From CAUZIZ01 sp965222655 (GTDB lineage: Bacteria; Acidobacteriota; UBA6911; RPQK01; JAJDTT01), in NCBI GenBank assembly GCA_965222655.1, contig CBDCUP010000006.1:434001-498000 (forward strand): DNA of 64,000 nucleotides, written 5' to 3'. The notes under the pieces were generated by a model. It saw only the letters and a list, made by a program, of their open reading frames with translations. It was not told where the DNA came from and searched no databases. How positions within the stretch are numbered: the stretch's first letter is position 1; the number at the start of each line of letters is the position of its first letter. Below, one piece after another: positions 19,476 to 28,829 of the stretch. The translations under genes were made by a program, and so were the position numbers.

Positions 19476-20417
19476 TCAACGGGAGCGGATGACATCGAGG
19501 ACCTCCAGCGCAAGCGAGAGCGCCCGCCGGCCTTCTTCTGCGGAACAACCACGCTGCTGGTCTGGTTTCAGCACCTCGCCCGAAACAGCGCTCAGGAAGG
19601 CCTGGATCTCCAACTTGAGGGGTTCTTCTGGATGAACCTCAAGTTTTCGATCGATGACCTTCCCTGCCCCGCCCTCCTGGGAAAGGCTGAACATCTCGAC
19701 CTGCTCTTTGTCGAAGTCAATCGAAACATAGTCGTGAGGCTGGAAGAAGCGTAGTTTTCGAACCTTTTCCCTGGAAACCCGGCTGGCGGTCAGATTGGCA
19801 ACGCACCCATTCTCAAACTCGAGTCGAGCGTTGGCGATGTCCACCTGAGGAGTCACCACCGGGATCCCCACGGCGCGAATTTCTCCAACCGGCTCACCGA
19901 CCAGGTGGAGGATCAAGTCAAGGTCGTGAATCATCAGATCCAGTACCACGTCGATATCCAGGCTTCTGGGCGTGAAGACCCCCAAACGGTGTGCCTCGAA
20001 AAACTGAGGAAGAGTCACCAGAGGCTCAATTGCCCTCAGGGCCGAATTGAAGCGCTCAGAGTGACCCACCTGCAGGACACAACCGCCCTGCAACTCGATC
20101 AGATCGTCAGCCTCACGAACAGTCTGCGTCATGGGTTTCTCCAACAAGACGTGCTTACCTTGCCGCAGAAAATCCATCCCGATCGAGGCATGATCCCCCG
20201 TGGGCGCCGCTATGCTAACAGCGTCGACTCGACCGATCATCTCTTCATGGCTGCGATACGACTCACAATGAAATCGGGCCGCAACCTCCTTGGCCCGATC
20301 TACCACGGGGTCGGCGACTGCGACTAGCTCAGCCTCGGGTAGATTGGAGTAGACGCGGGCGTGGTGCTGACCCAGCGCCCCGACGCCTACGACGCCTACT
20401 CTGATAGGAACTGACAT
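19476..20417 (-). CDS. Gfo/Idh/MocA family oxidoreductase in the lipid A operon
   Basis: 313 residues from the ATG at 20417; a GTG two codons earlier would overlap the lpxI stop. N-terminal Rossmann fold GVVGVGALGQHHARVYSNL, family motif LLEKPMTQT, and LMIHDLDLILHL containing the usual catalytic-site histidine region. NAD(P)-dependent sugar dehydrogenases of this family include GnnA, which oxidises UDP-GlcNAc for the diamino form of lipid A and is often near lpxA. Position after lpxA-lpxI makes that role possible, but no GnnB aminotransferase is adjacent, so it remains a guess. Confidence 0.85.
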   Translation of the reverse strand: MSVPIRVGVVGVGALGQHHARVYSNLPEAELVAVADPVVDRAKEVAARFHCESYRSHEEMIGRVDAVSIAAPTGDHASIGMDFLRQGKHVLLEKPMTQTVREADDLIELQGGCVLQVGHSERFNSALRAIEPLVTLPQFFEAHRLGVFTPRSLDIDVVLDLMIHDLDLILHLVGEPVGEIRAVGIPVVTPQVDIANARLEFENGCVANLTASRVSREKVRKLRFFQPHDYVSIDFDKEQVEMFSLSQEGGAGKVIDRKLEVHPEEPLKLEIQAFLSAVSGEVLKPDQQRGCSAEEGRRALSLALEVLDVIRSR

Positions 20418-20419
20418 CT

Positions 20420-21271
20420 TCACTCCGCCACAACTGCAATGCCCAAGCGATCGGCCCCTCGGACGAAGCTCGGCCGATCCATGATCAGCGTCTTCCCGGA
20501 GTCGATCGAGATCGCTGAGACATTACACTCTTCAATAATCTTCAGTGTCCCCAGGCCGATCACTGGAACGTCGAACCTCATGTCTTGAGACGGCCGGCTT
20601 GCCTTCACGACTCTCAAGGGCTGCCCGCTAACCAGTTGTGCCGCCCGACGAATCGTCTCATCCGTACCCTCCATCGCTTCCACTGCGACCACAGCACCGT
20701 CCTTCACCACAACGGTCTGACCCAGATCCAGGCGGGTCAACTCGGTCGCAACGCGCCGCCCGTAGGCCAGGTCCCTCTTTTCAGCCCGATTGGGGGAGCG
20801 CTGCGTGAGCACTCCTTGTTTCGGCACCAGAGAACCAAGTAGAAGTGTCGAATCCATGAACTCGACTCCCTCCTTCTGCAACACCTGGATGATTCCGTTG
20901 ATCAGGGATGCCGTGTTGCGGTGCTCGAGCGAAGCCAGAAGGCGCAGCATCCTGAGATCCGGAAGCGCAGCTAGACGACCGGCAGGAGTCCTTCCTCCGG
21001 CTGCAAAGATCTGGACATGCTTAACCTGACCCGCCATGACGGCACGGTCGACGCCCGAGTTCTTGAAGATCTTGATGAGCTTCCCGAGTTGCCCCACACC
21101 CAACCAATGGACACTTGCCACACCCTCAGAGGCTTCGACAATCCCCTCGATTTCGGGAGAGGCCTCCTCACTGATCGCCGCCACCACGACCTCGATTCCC
21201 TGACGCAGCGCCTCTTCCAGAACCAACCTCGGAAACGAGCCGTTGCCTGCGATCAGCCCTAGCCTACCCAT
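20420..21271 (-). CDS. lpxI: UDP-2,3-diacylglucosamine pyrophosphatase LpxI
   Basis: 283 residues of the LpxI (former DUF1009) family. It starts MGRLGLIAGNGSFPRLVLEEA and contains AVMAGQVKH, DSTLLLGSLVPKQGVLT and the C-terminal FDVPVIGLGTLKIIEE segment. LpxI hydrolyses UDP-2,3-diacylglucosamine to lipid X, replacing LpxH in many non-gammaproteobacteria. It lies 37 bases after lpxA and is coupled to the downstream oxidoreductase. The enzyme is cytosolic or peripheral to the inner membrane. Confidence 0.93.
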   Translation of the reverse strand: MGRLGLIAGNGSFPRLVLEEALRQGIEVVVAAISEEASPEIEGIVEASEGVASVHWLGVGQLGKLIKIFKNSGVDRAVMAGQVKHVQIFAAGGRTPAGRLAALPDLRMLRLLASLEHRNTASLINGIIQVLQKEGVEFMDSTLLLGSLVPKQGVLTQRSPNRAEKRDLAYGRRVATELTRLDLGQTVVVKDGAVVAVEAMEGTDETIRRAAQLVSGQPLRVVKASRPSQDMRFDVPVIGLGTLKIIEECNVSAISIDSGKTLIMDRPSFVRGADRLGIAVVAE

Positions 21272-21308
21272 TTAGACGATCCTGCTCCTCTCTCTGAAGA
21301 ACAGACCC

Positions 21309-22097
21309 TCAGCGGACAAAGCCCCTCTCGGATGTCTCGATAAAATCCAGAAGAACGGTAACATCCTCTGTAGTCGGGCCATCGTCTTCGATTTTTCGCC
21401 TGGCTTCGTTCAAGTTCAAACCCTTTCGGAACAACCACCGATAGGCCTGGTTCAGGGCCTCAATACGTTCCTTGGAGAAGCCTCGGCGCTGCAGACCCAG
21501 GCTGTTGATCCCATAGATACCGGCCTGATTCCGACTCCCCACAGTTTTGACGAAGGGCAGACCATCCCGGGTGAGAACCGAGTAGCCCCCGATAAAGGCA
21601 TGTAGTCCCACACGGCAAAACTGGTGAATACCGGTGAAGGCCCCTACCGTACTGAAGTCTCCGATCTCCACATGACCTGCCAAGGTTGCCGAATTGGCCA
21701 GAATGGTCTGCTGGCCGATGTGGCAGTCATGAGCAATGTGAACGCCCGTCATGATCAGATTGTGACTCCCGATCGTGGTCCTTCCGCCTCCCCCGGCAGT
21801 TCCCCGGTTGATCGTGACAAACTCACGGACAACGTTCTCGTCACCAATCTCCAGGAAGGTCTCTTCCCCCTTGTACTTGAGATCCTGCGGAGGTGTTCCG
21901 ATTGCGGCCTGTCCTTTGATGCGGTTGTTCTTCCCGACTACCGTCGGACCCTCTATAACGGTGTGGGGGCCCACCCAGGTTCCCTGCCCGATGACAACCC
22001 CATCACCAATAACGGCGTAGGGACCGATCTGAACTCCCTCGGCCAGCTCCACCTCGGGAGAAACCAGGGCGGTGGGGTGGATCTGCCTCTGACTCAT
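21309..22097 (-). CDS. lpxA: UDP-N-acetylglucosamine acyltransferase
   Basis: 262 residues of left-handed beta-helix hexapeptide repeats (VIGDGVVIGQGTWVGPHTVI and so on). It contains the GVHIAHDCHIG segment carrying the catalytic histidine and HQFCRVGLHAFIGGYSVL. It transfers a 3-hydroxyacyl chain from ACP to UDP-GlcNAc, the first step of lipid A synthesis. Seven bases separate it from fabZ upstream. Confidence 0.97.
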   Translation of the reverse strand: MSQRQIHPTALVSPEVELAEGVQIGPYAVIGDGVVIGQGTWVGPHTVIEGPTVVGKNNRIKGQAAIGTPPQDLKYKGEETFLEIGDENVVREFVTINRGTAGGGGRTTIGSHNLIMTGVHIAHDCHIGQQTILANSATLAGHVEIGDFSTVGAFTGIHQFCRVGLHAFIGGYSVLTRDGLPFVKTVGSRNQAGIYGINSLGLQRRGFSKERIEALNQAYRWLFRKGLNLNEARRKIEDDGPTTEDVTVLLDFIETSERGFVR

Positions 22098-22104
22098 GGG
22101 ACAG

Positions 22105-22557
22105 CTACTTGGGGGAGGCCACCGAAGAACGGTCTACGAGAGAGAACATGATCTGCGCCTCGGCAACCAGCAACCCGTCGACGAAAGCCTTTCCCCCCAG
22201 TTTCCCAACCGGCCCTCGAATTCGGGAAACCAGCATCTCGATTTTCAGCTGATCCCCGGGTCGAACCGGTTTGCGAAAACGGGCCTTTTCAATCCCAACG
22301 AAGAGGACGAGTTTTTTCTCCCGCTCGGTCAGCGGCTTGAAAACCAGGAATCCCCCCGCTTGGGCCATCGACTCGATGATAAGGACTCCCGGCATGATAG
22401 GAGCACCGGGGAAATGGCCCTGAAAAAAAGGTTCATTGATGGTTACATTCTTGATCGCGACAATACGCTTGTTCTCCTCGTACTCGAGAATCCGGTCGAT
22501 CAGGAGCAGAGGATAGCGATGAGGCAGGTAGCCCAGGATCTCCTGAATGTCGAACAT
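22105..22557 (-). CDS. fabZ: 3-hydroxyacyl-ACP dehydratase FabZ
   Basis: 150 residues, hotdog fold. Contains LPHRYPLLLIDRI and GHFPGAPIMPGVLIIESMAQ, with the catalytic His and Glu. It dehydrates 3-hydroxyacyl-ACP in fatty acid elongation, competing with LpxA for the same substrate, which is why the two genes are usually paired as here. It is 319 bases downstream of skp; lpxD, which commonly occupies this slot, is missing. Confidence 0.95.
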   Translation of the reverse strand: MFDIQEILGYLPHRYPLLLIDRILEYEENKRIVAIKNVTINEPFFQGHFPGAPIMPGVLIIESMAQAGGFLVFKPLTEREKKLVLFVGIEKARFRKPVRPGDQLKIEMLVSRIRGPVGKLGGKAFVDGLLVAEAQIMFSLVDRSSVASPK

Positions 22558-22875
22558 CCGCCTATTCTACTGTATCCGGGTGACCGCCAATGCACCTGAG
22601 GATGATGCTGAGTGCCCCATCCGTAAATACGATGATGTATGCAGATGGGGCTCCTGAGGCGAGATCAAGGCAGGAGGAGGAAGACGACGCCTGGCCATCT
22701 TCGACGACGACGAACACAGAGATCAGCCACAACTCCCGACTGAAGGACGAAGGCTCCAAGCGTCAAGTCAGCTCGGCTGCTATTGACAGCCCAGGCGGAC
22801 TGCACACCCTGAATTGCTCGCTCCCCACTACCACTTCAAGGACTACAGTCCACCTGGGAACTGGGAACCTTTCGA
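22558..22875. other. Intergenic gap where lpxD would usually be
   Basis: 318 bases between skp and fabZ in an otherwise tight operon. I found no open frame with coding character, no lpxD remnant that I can recognise, and no strong hairpin. It contains a purine-rich GGAGGAGGAAGACGACG tract. Confidence 0.4.
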
Positions 22876-23436
22876 TTACTGGGCGGGGGGAACGGCGGCG
22901 GCAGCTCCAGCAACGGGGTTCTGCTCGTTATAGATCCGCACTATTTCCTGAGTGACATCGAGACTCGGCTTGACGTAGGGCTGATTCTGTTCGCGCAAGA
23001 AGATCACGCTGTAGCCGTTCTTCTCGGCGTAGTCCCTGATGATCACCTGGATCTTGCTGCTCATCTTGTTTAGCAGCGCATCCCGCCTTTTTCCGACTTC
23101 GGCCTGGCTGTCCTCGGTATTACGACGCAGTTTCTTTTCGTTCTCTCCGATCTGTTGCTGCATCTGGGTGGCAGCGTCGGCACTCAGCACCCGAGCCTGC
23201 TCGCTGAGTTTGTTCTTGAGGTCATCAACCTGCTTTTGCAGACCCTGCAGCTCCTGCTGCTTGCCCTGGACGTATTTTTCCACTTCACCAATACCGGCCT
23301 TGCCTTCCTCCGTCCCTTGAAGCACTCCCAGAGAATCCACGAAGCCGATCTTGACCGCTTGGGATAAACCCATAGAAGTCGAAGCAGCCCAAAGACCTAA
23401 CACCATCACCAATGAAAATCGAGCTTTGTTGCTCAT
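22876..23436 (-). CDS. skp: OmpH/Skp-family periplasmic chaperone
   Basis: 186 residues from the ATG at 23436 (GTGGGGGAG ribosome site immediately upstream); a longer frame would overlap bamA. N-terminal signal peptide ending near MGLSQA, then VKIGFVDSLGVLQGTEEGKA, the usual first strand. A long alpha-helical coiled coil of charged/Gln residues and a C-terminal VIFLREQNQPYVKPSLDVT strand follow. Skp trimers hold unfolded outer-membrane proteins for delivery to BamA, whose gene ends 17 bases upstream. The C-terminal tail is Ala/Pro-rich. Confidence 0.9.
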   Translation of the reverse strand: MSNKARFSLVMVLGLWAASTSMGLSQAVKIGFVDSLGVLQGTEEGKAGIGEVEKYVQGKQQELQGLQKQVDDLKNKLSEQARVLSADAATQMQQQIGENEKKLRRNTEDSQAEVGKRRDALLNKMSSKIQVIIRDYAEKNGYSVIFLREQNQPYVKPSLDVTQEIVRIYNEQNPVAGAAAAVPPAQ

Positions 23437-23452
23437 CTCCCCCACTTTCCTT

Positions 23453-26113
23453 TTAGAACGTATAGCCAACGGTAAATTTCACAGTTTTTCGACGCTCAGT
23501 CAACGGGAAGCGAATTCCCCGTAACTCAGCGGTCGTGTTCATGACTAGAGGATTATACGCGAAGATCAGACGAAACGGTTGATTGACTACGGGCAAGAGG
23601 AACTGCAACTCGGCCCCCGTCGACGCCCGCCAGAGATTGTTGGTTTGTTCCTGAAGCTCAATCAGTTGATCGGGACCGAAAAGATTCAAGTTACCTTTCT
23701 TGAGAACGGTAACGGTTCCGAAGTCCACAAACGCATTCAGAGTCAGCGGTCCTATGATAGGCATCCGGTACTCGCCGGTTAGAATCAGGCTGGTATCTCC
23801 CCCTGTGGGAATGAGATTCTCGGAGATTGTCGGCAGACCGGTAAAAGGATCCACGATCGGGTTGTCGAGTGAATCCTGCGCCGGTTCTCGGGAGATCGCC
23901 CAGGGAGTGACGGATCGCAGATCGAATCCTCTAAAGTCGAACTCTCCCCCTCGGAAGATGCGCTCGAAGAAGGGTACCGTCATGGGACCGCCATTGGGGA
24001 GATTGCCGTAGGGGATCAGATGCTGGAATTGGGCGCGAAAGGCCAGGGTATGTCGTCCTCTACTCAGATACCGGTCTCGAAGAAATTTCTGGTACTCGAC
24101 GTAAGGGCTGATGACGTTGTAATCGCCGCCCAAGGGACCACCTGCTATGGGAAGCTGTACTCTCAGCTGGGAGCCTCGAGTTGCCCCGAAGAGCGCATCC
24201 TTGGTGTTGTAGACCAGATTAGGGGTCACCTCACTTCGGATGATTCCTTCGGCCGCGCCCGATACATCGCCACCCGGAGTGAATCCGACCAACTGGTTGA
24301 AAGCAAAGTCGCCGAAACTCTCCTCCACGTCCGTGATTTTGGTCGACTGTAAGGAATAGCGCAGTCCCACCCGGGTCCAGCGCCACAGCGCATAGCCCCC
24401 CTGGACGCTGAACCCCGTGGTACCGCGAGTGAAGAGAGTGAGGTTGTCGTCGGGATTGATCAACCCGAAAAAGGCAGTAAAGGTGTCGAATCGGAAACGC
24501 TGCTGGAAAACCGAGAAACCCAGGGAGACCTTGCTGTCAAGGAAATAGGGCTCCCTGAAGGACAACATGTACTGGGATGTTCGAGTCCCTGTCAAGAGCT
24601 GAACGTCGATCTGCTGCCCCAGACCGCGGAAATTGTTGGTGGAATAATTGATGCCAAAGAAACCGCCGCTGATCCCGCTCACTCCGCCGGTCAGGCCAAT
24701 CGACTGCTGGCTCCTCTCCTTGACGTTCAACACCACATCCACTTCAGCTACTTCGGGTCGCTTGATGACCTCATAGTCTTCTTCTTCGATCTTATCGAAG
24801 AAACCCAGCTGATTGATCCTCAGGACGGAGATATCGAGCATGTCGCCATTGAACATGCGCTGCTCCTCCATCAGGAACTCTCGACGAAGCACCTTGTCAC
24901 GGGTCTTGGTATTGCCGAGGAAGTTGATCCGGTGAACCAGATACTGCTTACCTTCCTCGACCTGAATCTTGATGTCGACCGTCTTCTTGTCATGATCCGG
25001 CTTCATCTCAGGAATGGGCTCCATATCCAGATAGCCGAATCGGGAGTAGAGCTTCTTAAGCTCTTCGTTGGCCTTCTTGAGACCGGTGTAGTTGACAATT
25101 TCGCCTTCACGGATGTTGTAGGCTCGCTTGAGGACGTCTGACTTGAAGTTTTTGACCCCCTCCAACTCGAAAGTGCCATATCGAAACTGTTCGCCCTCCT
25201 CGATGGGGATGGTAATGTGGTACTGCTGCTTCGTCTTCCGAAAGCCAATCAGCATTCCCCTGGGAGCTTCTACTATCTCTACCTTGGCCTCGCCCGCTTT
25301 GACGAAGATGTATCCTCGTTCACGGTACTTGTCGAGCATATTGACGTGACTGTCGTACTCGACCTTCTCCTTGATGTACTTGTCCAGTCCCTTGAAAAGG
25401 GTGATCGGTCCTCGCTCTTTGGTCAGTTGGAGCGCCGCGCGCAATTCCCCGTCTGAAATGACGGTATTTCCCTCGAACATGATCTTGCCGACCCGAACTT
25501 TCGGACCTTCCTCGATTTCGAAAATCACCCTACTGGCTGAAGACGTAATCGGCTCGGTGCTGATCTCGACCCGTCCCAGAGGCCGGCCGTTGGCATCGAG
25601 AAGTGCCTTGATGGCCCGCCGCGCTTTAGGCAGCTTCGCCTCGTCCAAGGGAGAGTCCACTGTCATCCCTACCTTCATTTCGCGGAACTTTTCGAGGACG
25701 TCCGACTCCTTGAAGGACTTCATGTTCTTGTACTCGATGGCGCGAACCAGGGGACGCTCCTGGACCTCGAAGAGGATGATGGTCCCTGTTTCTCCCTTGA
25801 GCTTCTTGACCTTGGCGTCGACAAAAAAATTGGTGTTCAGCAGGCTCCGGTAGTCCCTTAGAACCTGGTCGTTGTTGTAGCGGTCGTTCTCCTTGCTCTG
25901 GATGTAGTAGCGGATTGTGCTCTCGGGGATACGGCGATTCCCCACAATCCGCACTTCTTCCAAACGCTCAGGAGGCTCCTCGGATTGGCCCAGAAGGACG
26001 TCGGAGAACAGGGTCAAAGAACTCCCAAGTAGAAGCGCCGTGGCGAGAACCAGGCGCGAGCGCCCAAGTACAAGAAGCTGGTTGCTGACGGCTGGAAGCA
26101 TCGACATGATCAA
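23453..26113 (-). CDS. bamA: Outer membrane protein assembly factor BamA
   Basis: 886 residues: signal peptide, five POTRA-like repeats (about 55-440, e.g. VRIVGNRRIPESTIRYYIQSK and INFLGNTKTRDKVLRREF) and a C-terminal beta-barrel. The barrel has the conserved RGF of loop 6 (FDFRGFD) and a terminal aromatic strand ending TVGYTF. BamA inserts beta-barrel proteins into the outer membrane. Start may be one of three closely spaced Met codons. It begins the envelope operon bamA-skp-fabZ-lpxA-lpxI and is longer than E. coli BamA, mainly in the barrel loops. Confidence 0.96.
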   Translation of the reverse strand: MIMSMLPAVSNQLLVLGRSRLVLATALLLGSSLTLFSDVLLGQSEEPPERLEEVRIVGNRRIPESTIRYYIQSKENDRYNNDQVLRDYRSLLNTNFFVDAKVKKLKGETGTIILFEVQERPLVRAIEYKNMKSFKESDVLEKFREMKVGMTVDSPLDEAKLPKARRAIKALLDANGRPLGRVEISTEPITSSASRVIFEIEEGPKVRVGKIMFEGNTVISDGELRAALQLTKERGPITLFKGLDKYIKEKVEYDSHVNMLDKYRERGYIFVKAGEAKVEIVEAPRGMLIGFRKTKQQYHITIPIEEGEQFRYGTFELEGVKNFKSDVLKRAYNIREGEIVNYTGLKKANEELKKLYSRFGYLDMEPIPEMKPDHDKKTVDIKIQVEEGKQYLVHRINFLGNTKTRDKVLRREFLMEEQRMFNGDMLDISVLRINQLGFFDKIEEEDYEVIKRPEVAEVDVVLNVKERSQQSIGLTGGVSGISGGFFGINYSTNNFRGLGQQIDVQLLTGTRTSQYMLSFREPYFLDSKVSLGFSVFQQRFRFDTFTAFFGLINPDDNLTLFTRGTTGFSVQGGYALWRWTRVGLRYSLQSTKITDVEESFGDFAFNQLVGFTPGGDVSGAAEGIIRSEVTPNLVYNTKDALFGATRGSQLRVQLPIAGGPLGGDYNVISPYVEYQKFLRDRYLSRGRHTLAFRAQFQHLIPYGNLPNGGPMTVPFFERIFRGGEFDFRGFDLRSVTPWAISREPAQDSLDNPIVDPFTGLPTISENLIPTGGDTSLILTGEYRMPIIGPLTLNAFVDFGTVTVLKKGNLNLFGPDQLIELQEQTNNLWRASTGAELQFLLPVVNQPFRLIFAYNPLVMNTTAELRGIRFPLTERRKTVKFTVGYTF

Positions 26114-26237
26114 GGAATTGTACCGAGCGCGCTAGGGCGAGAGCAAACGAGGGTTCTGGCAAGACCACAACTGCCGGTGCGACAACGGATCCTAAAAGGG
26201 GTACTCCTGCTCAACCCAAGAAGTGTGTTCCGAAAAA

Positions 26238-28676
26238 CTAAGCCATATCGTAGGAAAGAGGCACCTCGCTCTTCGATCCTTTGGCGCGGTAGTAAAGCGC
26301 GCCGTCTTTGGCGTAGATAGACAAGGTCTCCTTCTCCTTCAGTTTCCCTTGGATAATGAGCTCTGACACGGGATCTTCAATATACTTCTGAATCGCCCTT
26401 CGCAGCGGACGCGCCCCGTACGAGCGGTCCGCACAGGTTTTATCAATAATCCAACCTTTGGCGTCGTCGCCCAGTCGGATAAGGATCTCCTTTTGTGACA
26501 GGTTCTCGTTTCCCTTCACGATGAGGAGGTCAACGATTTCGAGCAGGTCGTCCTCGGTCAAAGACTCGAACAAGACGATCTCATCCAATCGATTCACGAA
26601 TTCGGGGTTGAAGACTCGCTTCACCTCCTTCATGATCACGTCTTCTACTTCTTCCCTCCCCTTGATCGCATCCGTTGTAAATCCGACCTGTGGCTTCTTG
26701 ATCAGATATCGAGCTCCGATATTGGACGTCATAATGACGATCGTGTTCTTGAAATCGATCGTATTCCCAGAAGAATCGGTCAAATGCCCGTCCTCGAACA
26801 CCTGCAGCAGCAGATTGAAGATATCGAAATGGGCCTTCTCAATCTCGTCCAGGAGAAGCACGCAATAGGGGCTACGTTTCACCTTCTCAGTCAGCTGGCC
26901 ACCCTCTTCATGCCCGACGTACCCGGGCGGTGATCCAATCAACTTGGAGACAGAGTGCTTTTCCATGTACTCGGACATATCGAACCGGATCAGCGCCTTC
27001 TCACTCCCAAAGAGGAACTCCGCCAACGCTTTGCCAAGCTCCGTCTTACCGACACCGGTGGGCCCCAGAAAGAGGAAGGAACCAACCGGCCGGTTGGGAC
27101 TTTTCATGCCGGCTCTACTGCGCCGAATAGCCCGCGCCAAGGCGGAGATTGCTCTTTGCTGGCTCACTATCCTCTGGTGGAGGGCCTCTTCCATGTTCAG
27201 AAGCTTCTGGGTCTCCTCCTCACGCAGCGAGCTCACGGGGACACCCGTCCAGCGGGAGACGACCTCCTCGATGTGTTCCTTGGTCACCATGGGAGGTACA
27301 CGATTCTTTAATTTCCACCGCTCTTTGACGACCTGCAGGTTCTCCCGTTCCAGCATCTCTTGATCTTTCAGCTTCGCTGCCCGGTCGAACTCTTTTGCTG
27401 AGATGGCATCGTCCATCTTGTGCACGATGACCTTGATCTTCTTCTGGAGAGTCGTGACCTCGTTGGGAAAAGAGGTGTAGTCGAGCTTGACTCGGGCACC
27501 CGCCTCGTCGAGCACATCGATCGCCTTATCGGGAAGAAAACGGTCGGGGATGTACCGACTTGACTGGCTCACTGCCGTGTGGATCGACTCGTCTTCGTAG
27601 GCGACCTGGTGAAATGTCTCGTATCGCTCCTTGATCCCATAGATTATTTCGAGTGTTTCCTCTTCAGTCGGCGGCGCCACCTTGACTGCCTGAAAGCGAC
27701 GTTCCAGGGCCCTGTCCTTTTCAATCGACCGTCGATACTCGTAGGGCGTGGTGGCACCGACACACTGGATCTCGCCGCGGGAAAGCGTGGGCTTGAGGAT
27801 GTTCGCCGCATCCAGCGAGCCCTCGGCGGAACCGGCACCCACCAGCGTGTGGAGTTCATCGATGAAGATGATGAATTGGGGATTCTCAACCAACTCCTTC
27901 ATGATTGCCTTGAGCCGCTCCTCGAACTGTCCACGGTACTTGGTCCCAGCGACAATCAGGGAAATATCCAGCGCCAGGATTCGCTTGTCCATAAGCATCG
28001 AAGGAACCTCGCCAGAGATGATCCTCTGAGCCAGACCTTCGACAATGGCGGTCTTACCGACACCGGGTTCTCCAATGAGCACCGGATTGTTCTTGGTGCG
28101 CCGACACAGGATCTGCGTTACCCGCTCAATCTCTCCTTCTCGACCAATCAGTGGATCCAGTTCACCACTCATGGCGGCTTCGGTCAGATCGCGGCTGAAC
28201 TCAGTCAGAATCAGCGTGTCTTTCGTCTTGGCTGGCGCCGGTCGCTCCGAAGTCCCGGCCAACTCTTCCCTAACCCTCGAAAGGCGTAGACCCTTGTCCC
28301 CAAGGATCGCCGCTGCCATCGACTTTTCCTCTCGCAACAAGCCGAGCAGTATGTGTTCCGTTCCGATGTAGTTGCACAAGAGACGGTCGGCTTCCTCGGC
28401 CGCGTAGGTCAGCACCTTCTTGGATTCATCGCTGAGCGGTAGCTCCACCGAAGTAGACACCTTCTCCCGTCCCAGGGCGCTCCCTTCTATCTGCTTGCGA
28501 ATTCCGTCCAGAGCCGCCTCGGCCCGAGGGAAAAACCGGCTGGTCAGGCCCTTGTCCTCGCGCAGCAAGCCCAGCAGGACGTGCTCTGTCTCGATCGATC
28601 GGGAACCCAATTGGCTGGCCTCGTATCGCGCAAAGAAAATTACGCGTCTGGCCTTTTCGGTGTATTTCTCAAACAT
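26238..28676 (-). CDS. clpC: ATP-dependent Clp protease ATP-binding subunit ClpC
   Basis: 812 residues from the ATG at 28676 (a TTG two codons earlier is less likely). Tandem Clp_N repeats open the protein (FEKYTEKARRVIFFARYEA), followed by AAA+ domain 1 (Walker A GEPGVGKT). A middle segment carries the UVR-like AISAKEFDRAAKLKDQEMLE, and AAA+ domain 2 has Walker A GPTGVGKTELGK. The C-terminal D2-small domain follows. ClpC unfolds substrates for ClpP. It is common in Gram-positives, cyanobacteria and Acidobacteria-like lineages, and here co-occurs with a diderm envelope. A TATAAT -10 box lies upstream at 28750-28755. Confidence 0.95.
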   Translation of the reverse strand: MFEKYTEKARRVIFFARYEASQLGSRSIETEHVLLGLLREDKGLTSRFFPRAEAALDGIRKQIEGSALGREKVSTSVELPLSDESKKVLTYAAEEADRLLCNYIGTEHILLGLLREEKSMAAAILGDKGLRLSRVREELAGTSERPAPAKTKDTLILTEFSRDLTEAAMSGELDPLIGREGEIERVTQILCRRTKNNPVLIGEPGVGKTAIVEGLAQRIISGEVPSMLMDKRILALDISLIVAGTKYRGQFEERLKAIMKELVENPQFIIFIDELHTLVGAGSAEGSLDAANILKPTLSRGEIQCVGATTPYEYRRSIEKDRALERRFQAVKVAPPTEEETLEIIYGIKERYETFHQVAYEDESIHTAVSQSSRYIPDRFLPDKAIDVLDEAGARVKLDYTSFPNEVTTLQKKIKVIVHKMDDAISAKEFDRAAKLKDQEMLERENLQVVKERWKLKNRVPPMVTKEHIEEVVSRWTGVPVSSLREEETQKLLNMEEALHQRIVSQQRAISALARAIRRSRAGMKSPNRPVGSFLFLGPTGVGKTELGKALAEFLFGSEKALIRFDMSEYMEKHSVSKLIGSPPGYVGHEEGGQLTEKVKRSPYCVLLLDEIEKAHFDIFNLLLQVFEDGHLTDSSGNTIDFKNTIVIMTSNIGARYLIKKPQVGFTTDAIKGREEVEDVIMKEVKRVFNPEFVNRLDEIVLFESLTEDDLLEIVDLLIVKGNENLSQKEILIRLGDDAKGWIIDKTCADRSYGARPLRRAIQKYIEDPVSELIIQGKLKEKETLSIYAKDGALYYRAKGSKSEVPLSYDMA

Positions 28677-28749
28677 AGCCAACTCGCACTAAAGTGCTGA
28701 TCCTATTTAAGCAGAACCCAGAACCCTCGCGCAAATGCAGAGGAAGATC

Positions 28750-28755
28750 ATTATA
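28750..28755 (-). promoter_or_regulatory. Candidate -10 box for clpC
   Basis: Perfect TATAAT on the minus strand 74 bases before the clpC start. No good -35 is found at 17 bases, so it may use an activator or an alternative sigma factor. No CIRCE or CtsR-like operator is visible. Confidence 0.4.
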
Positions 28756-28829
28756 CCCCTACCCCCAGAACAAAACTGTGCGCGTCATCCCAGATTAGGA
28801 AACCGGCATTCGTTCAAGGCCTCCTTGGT

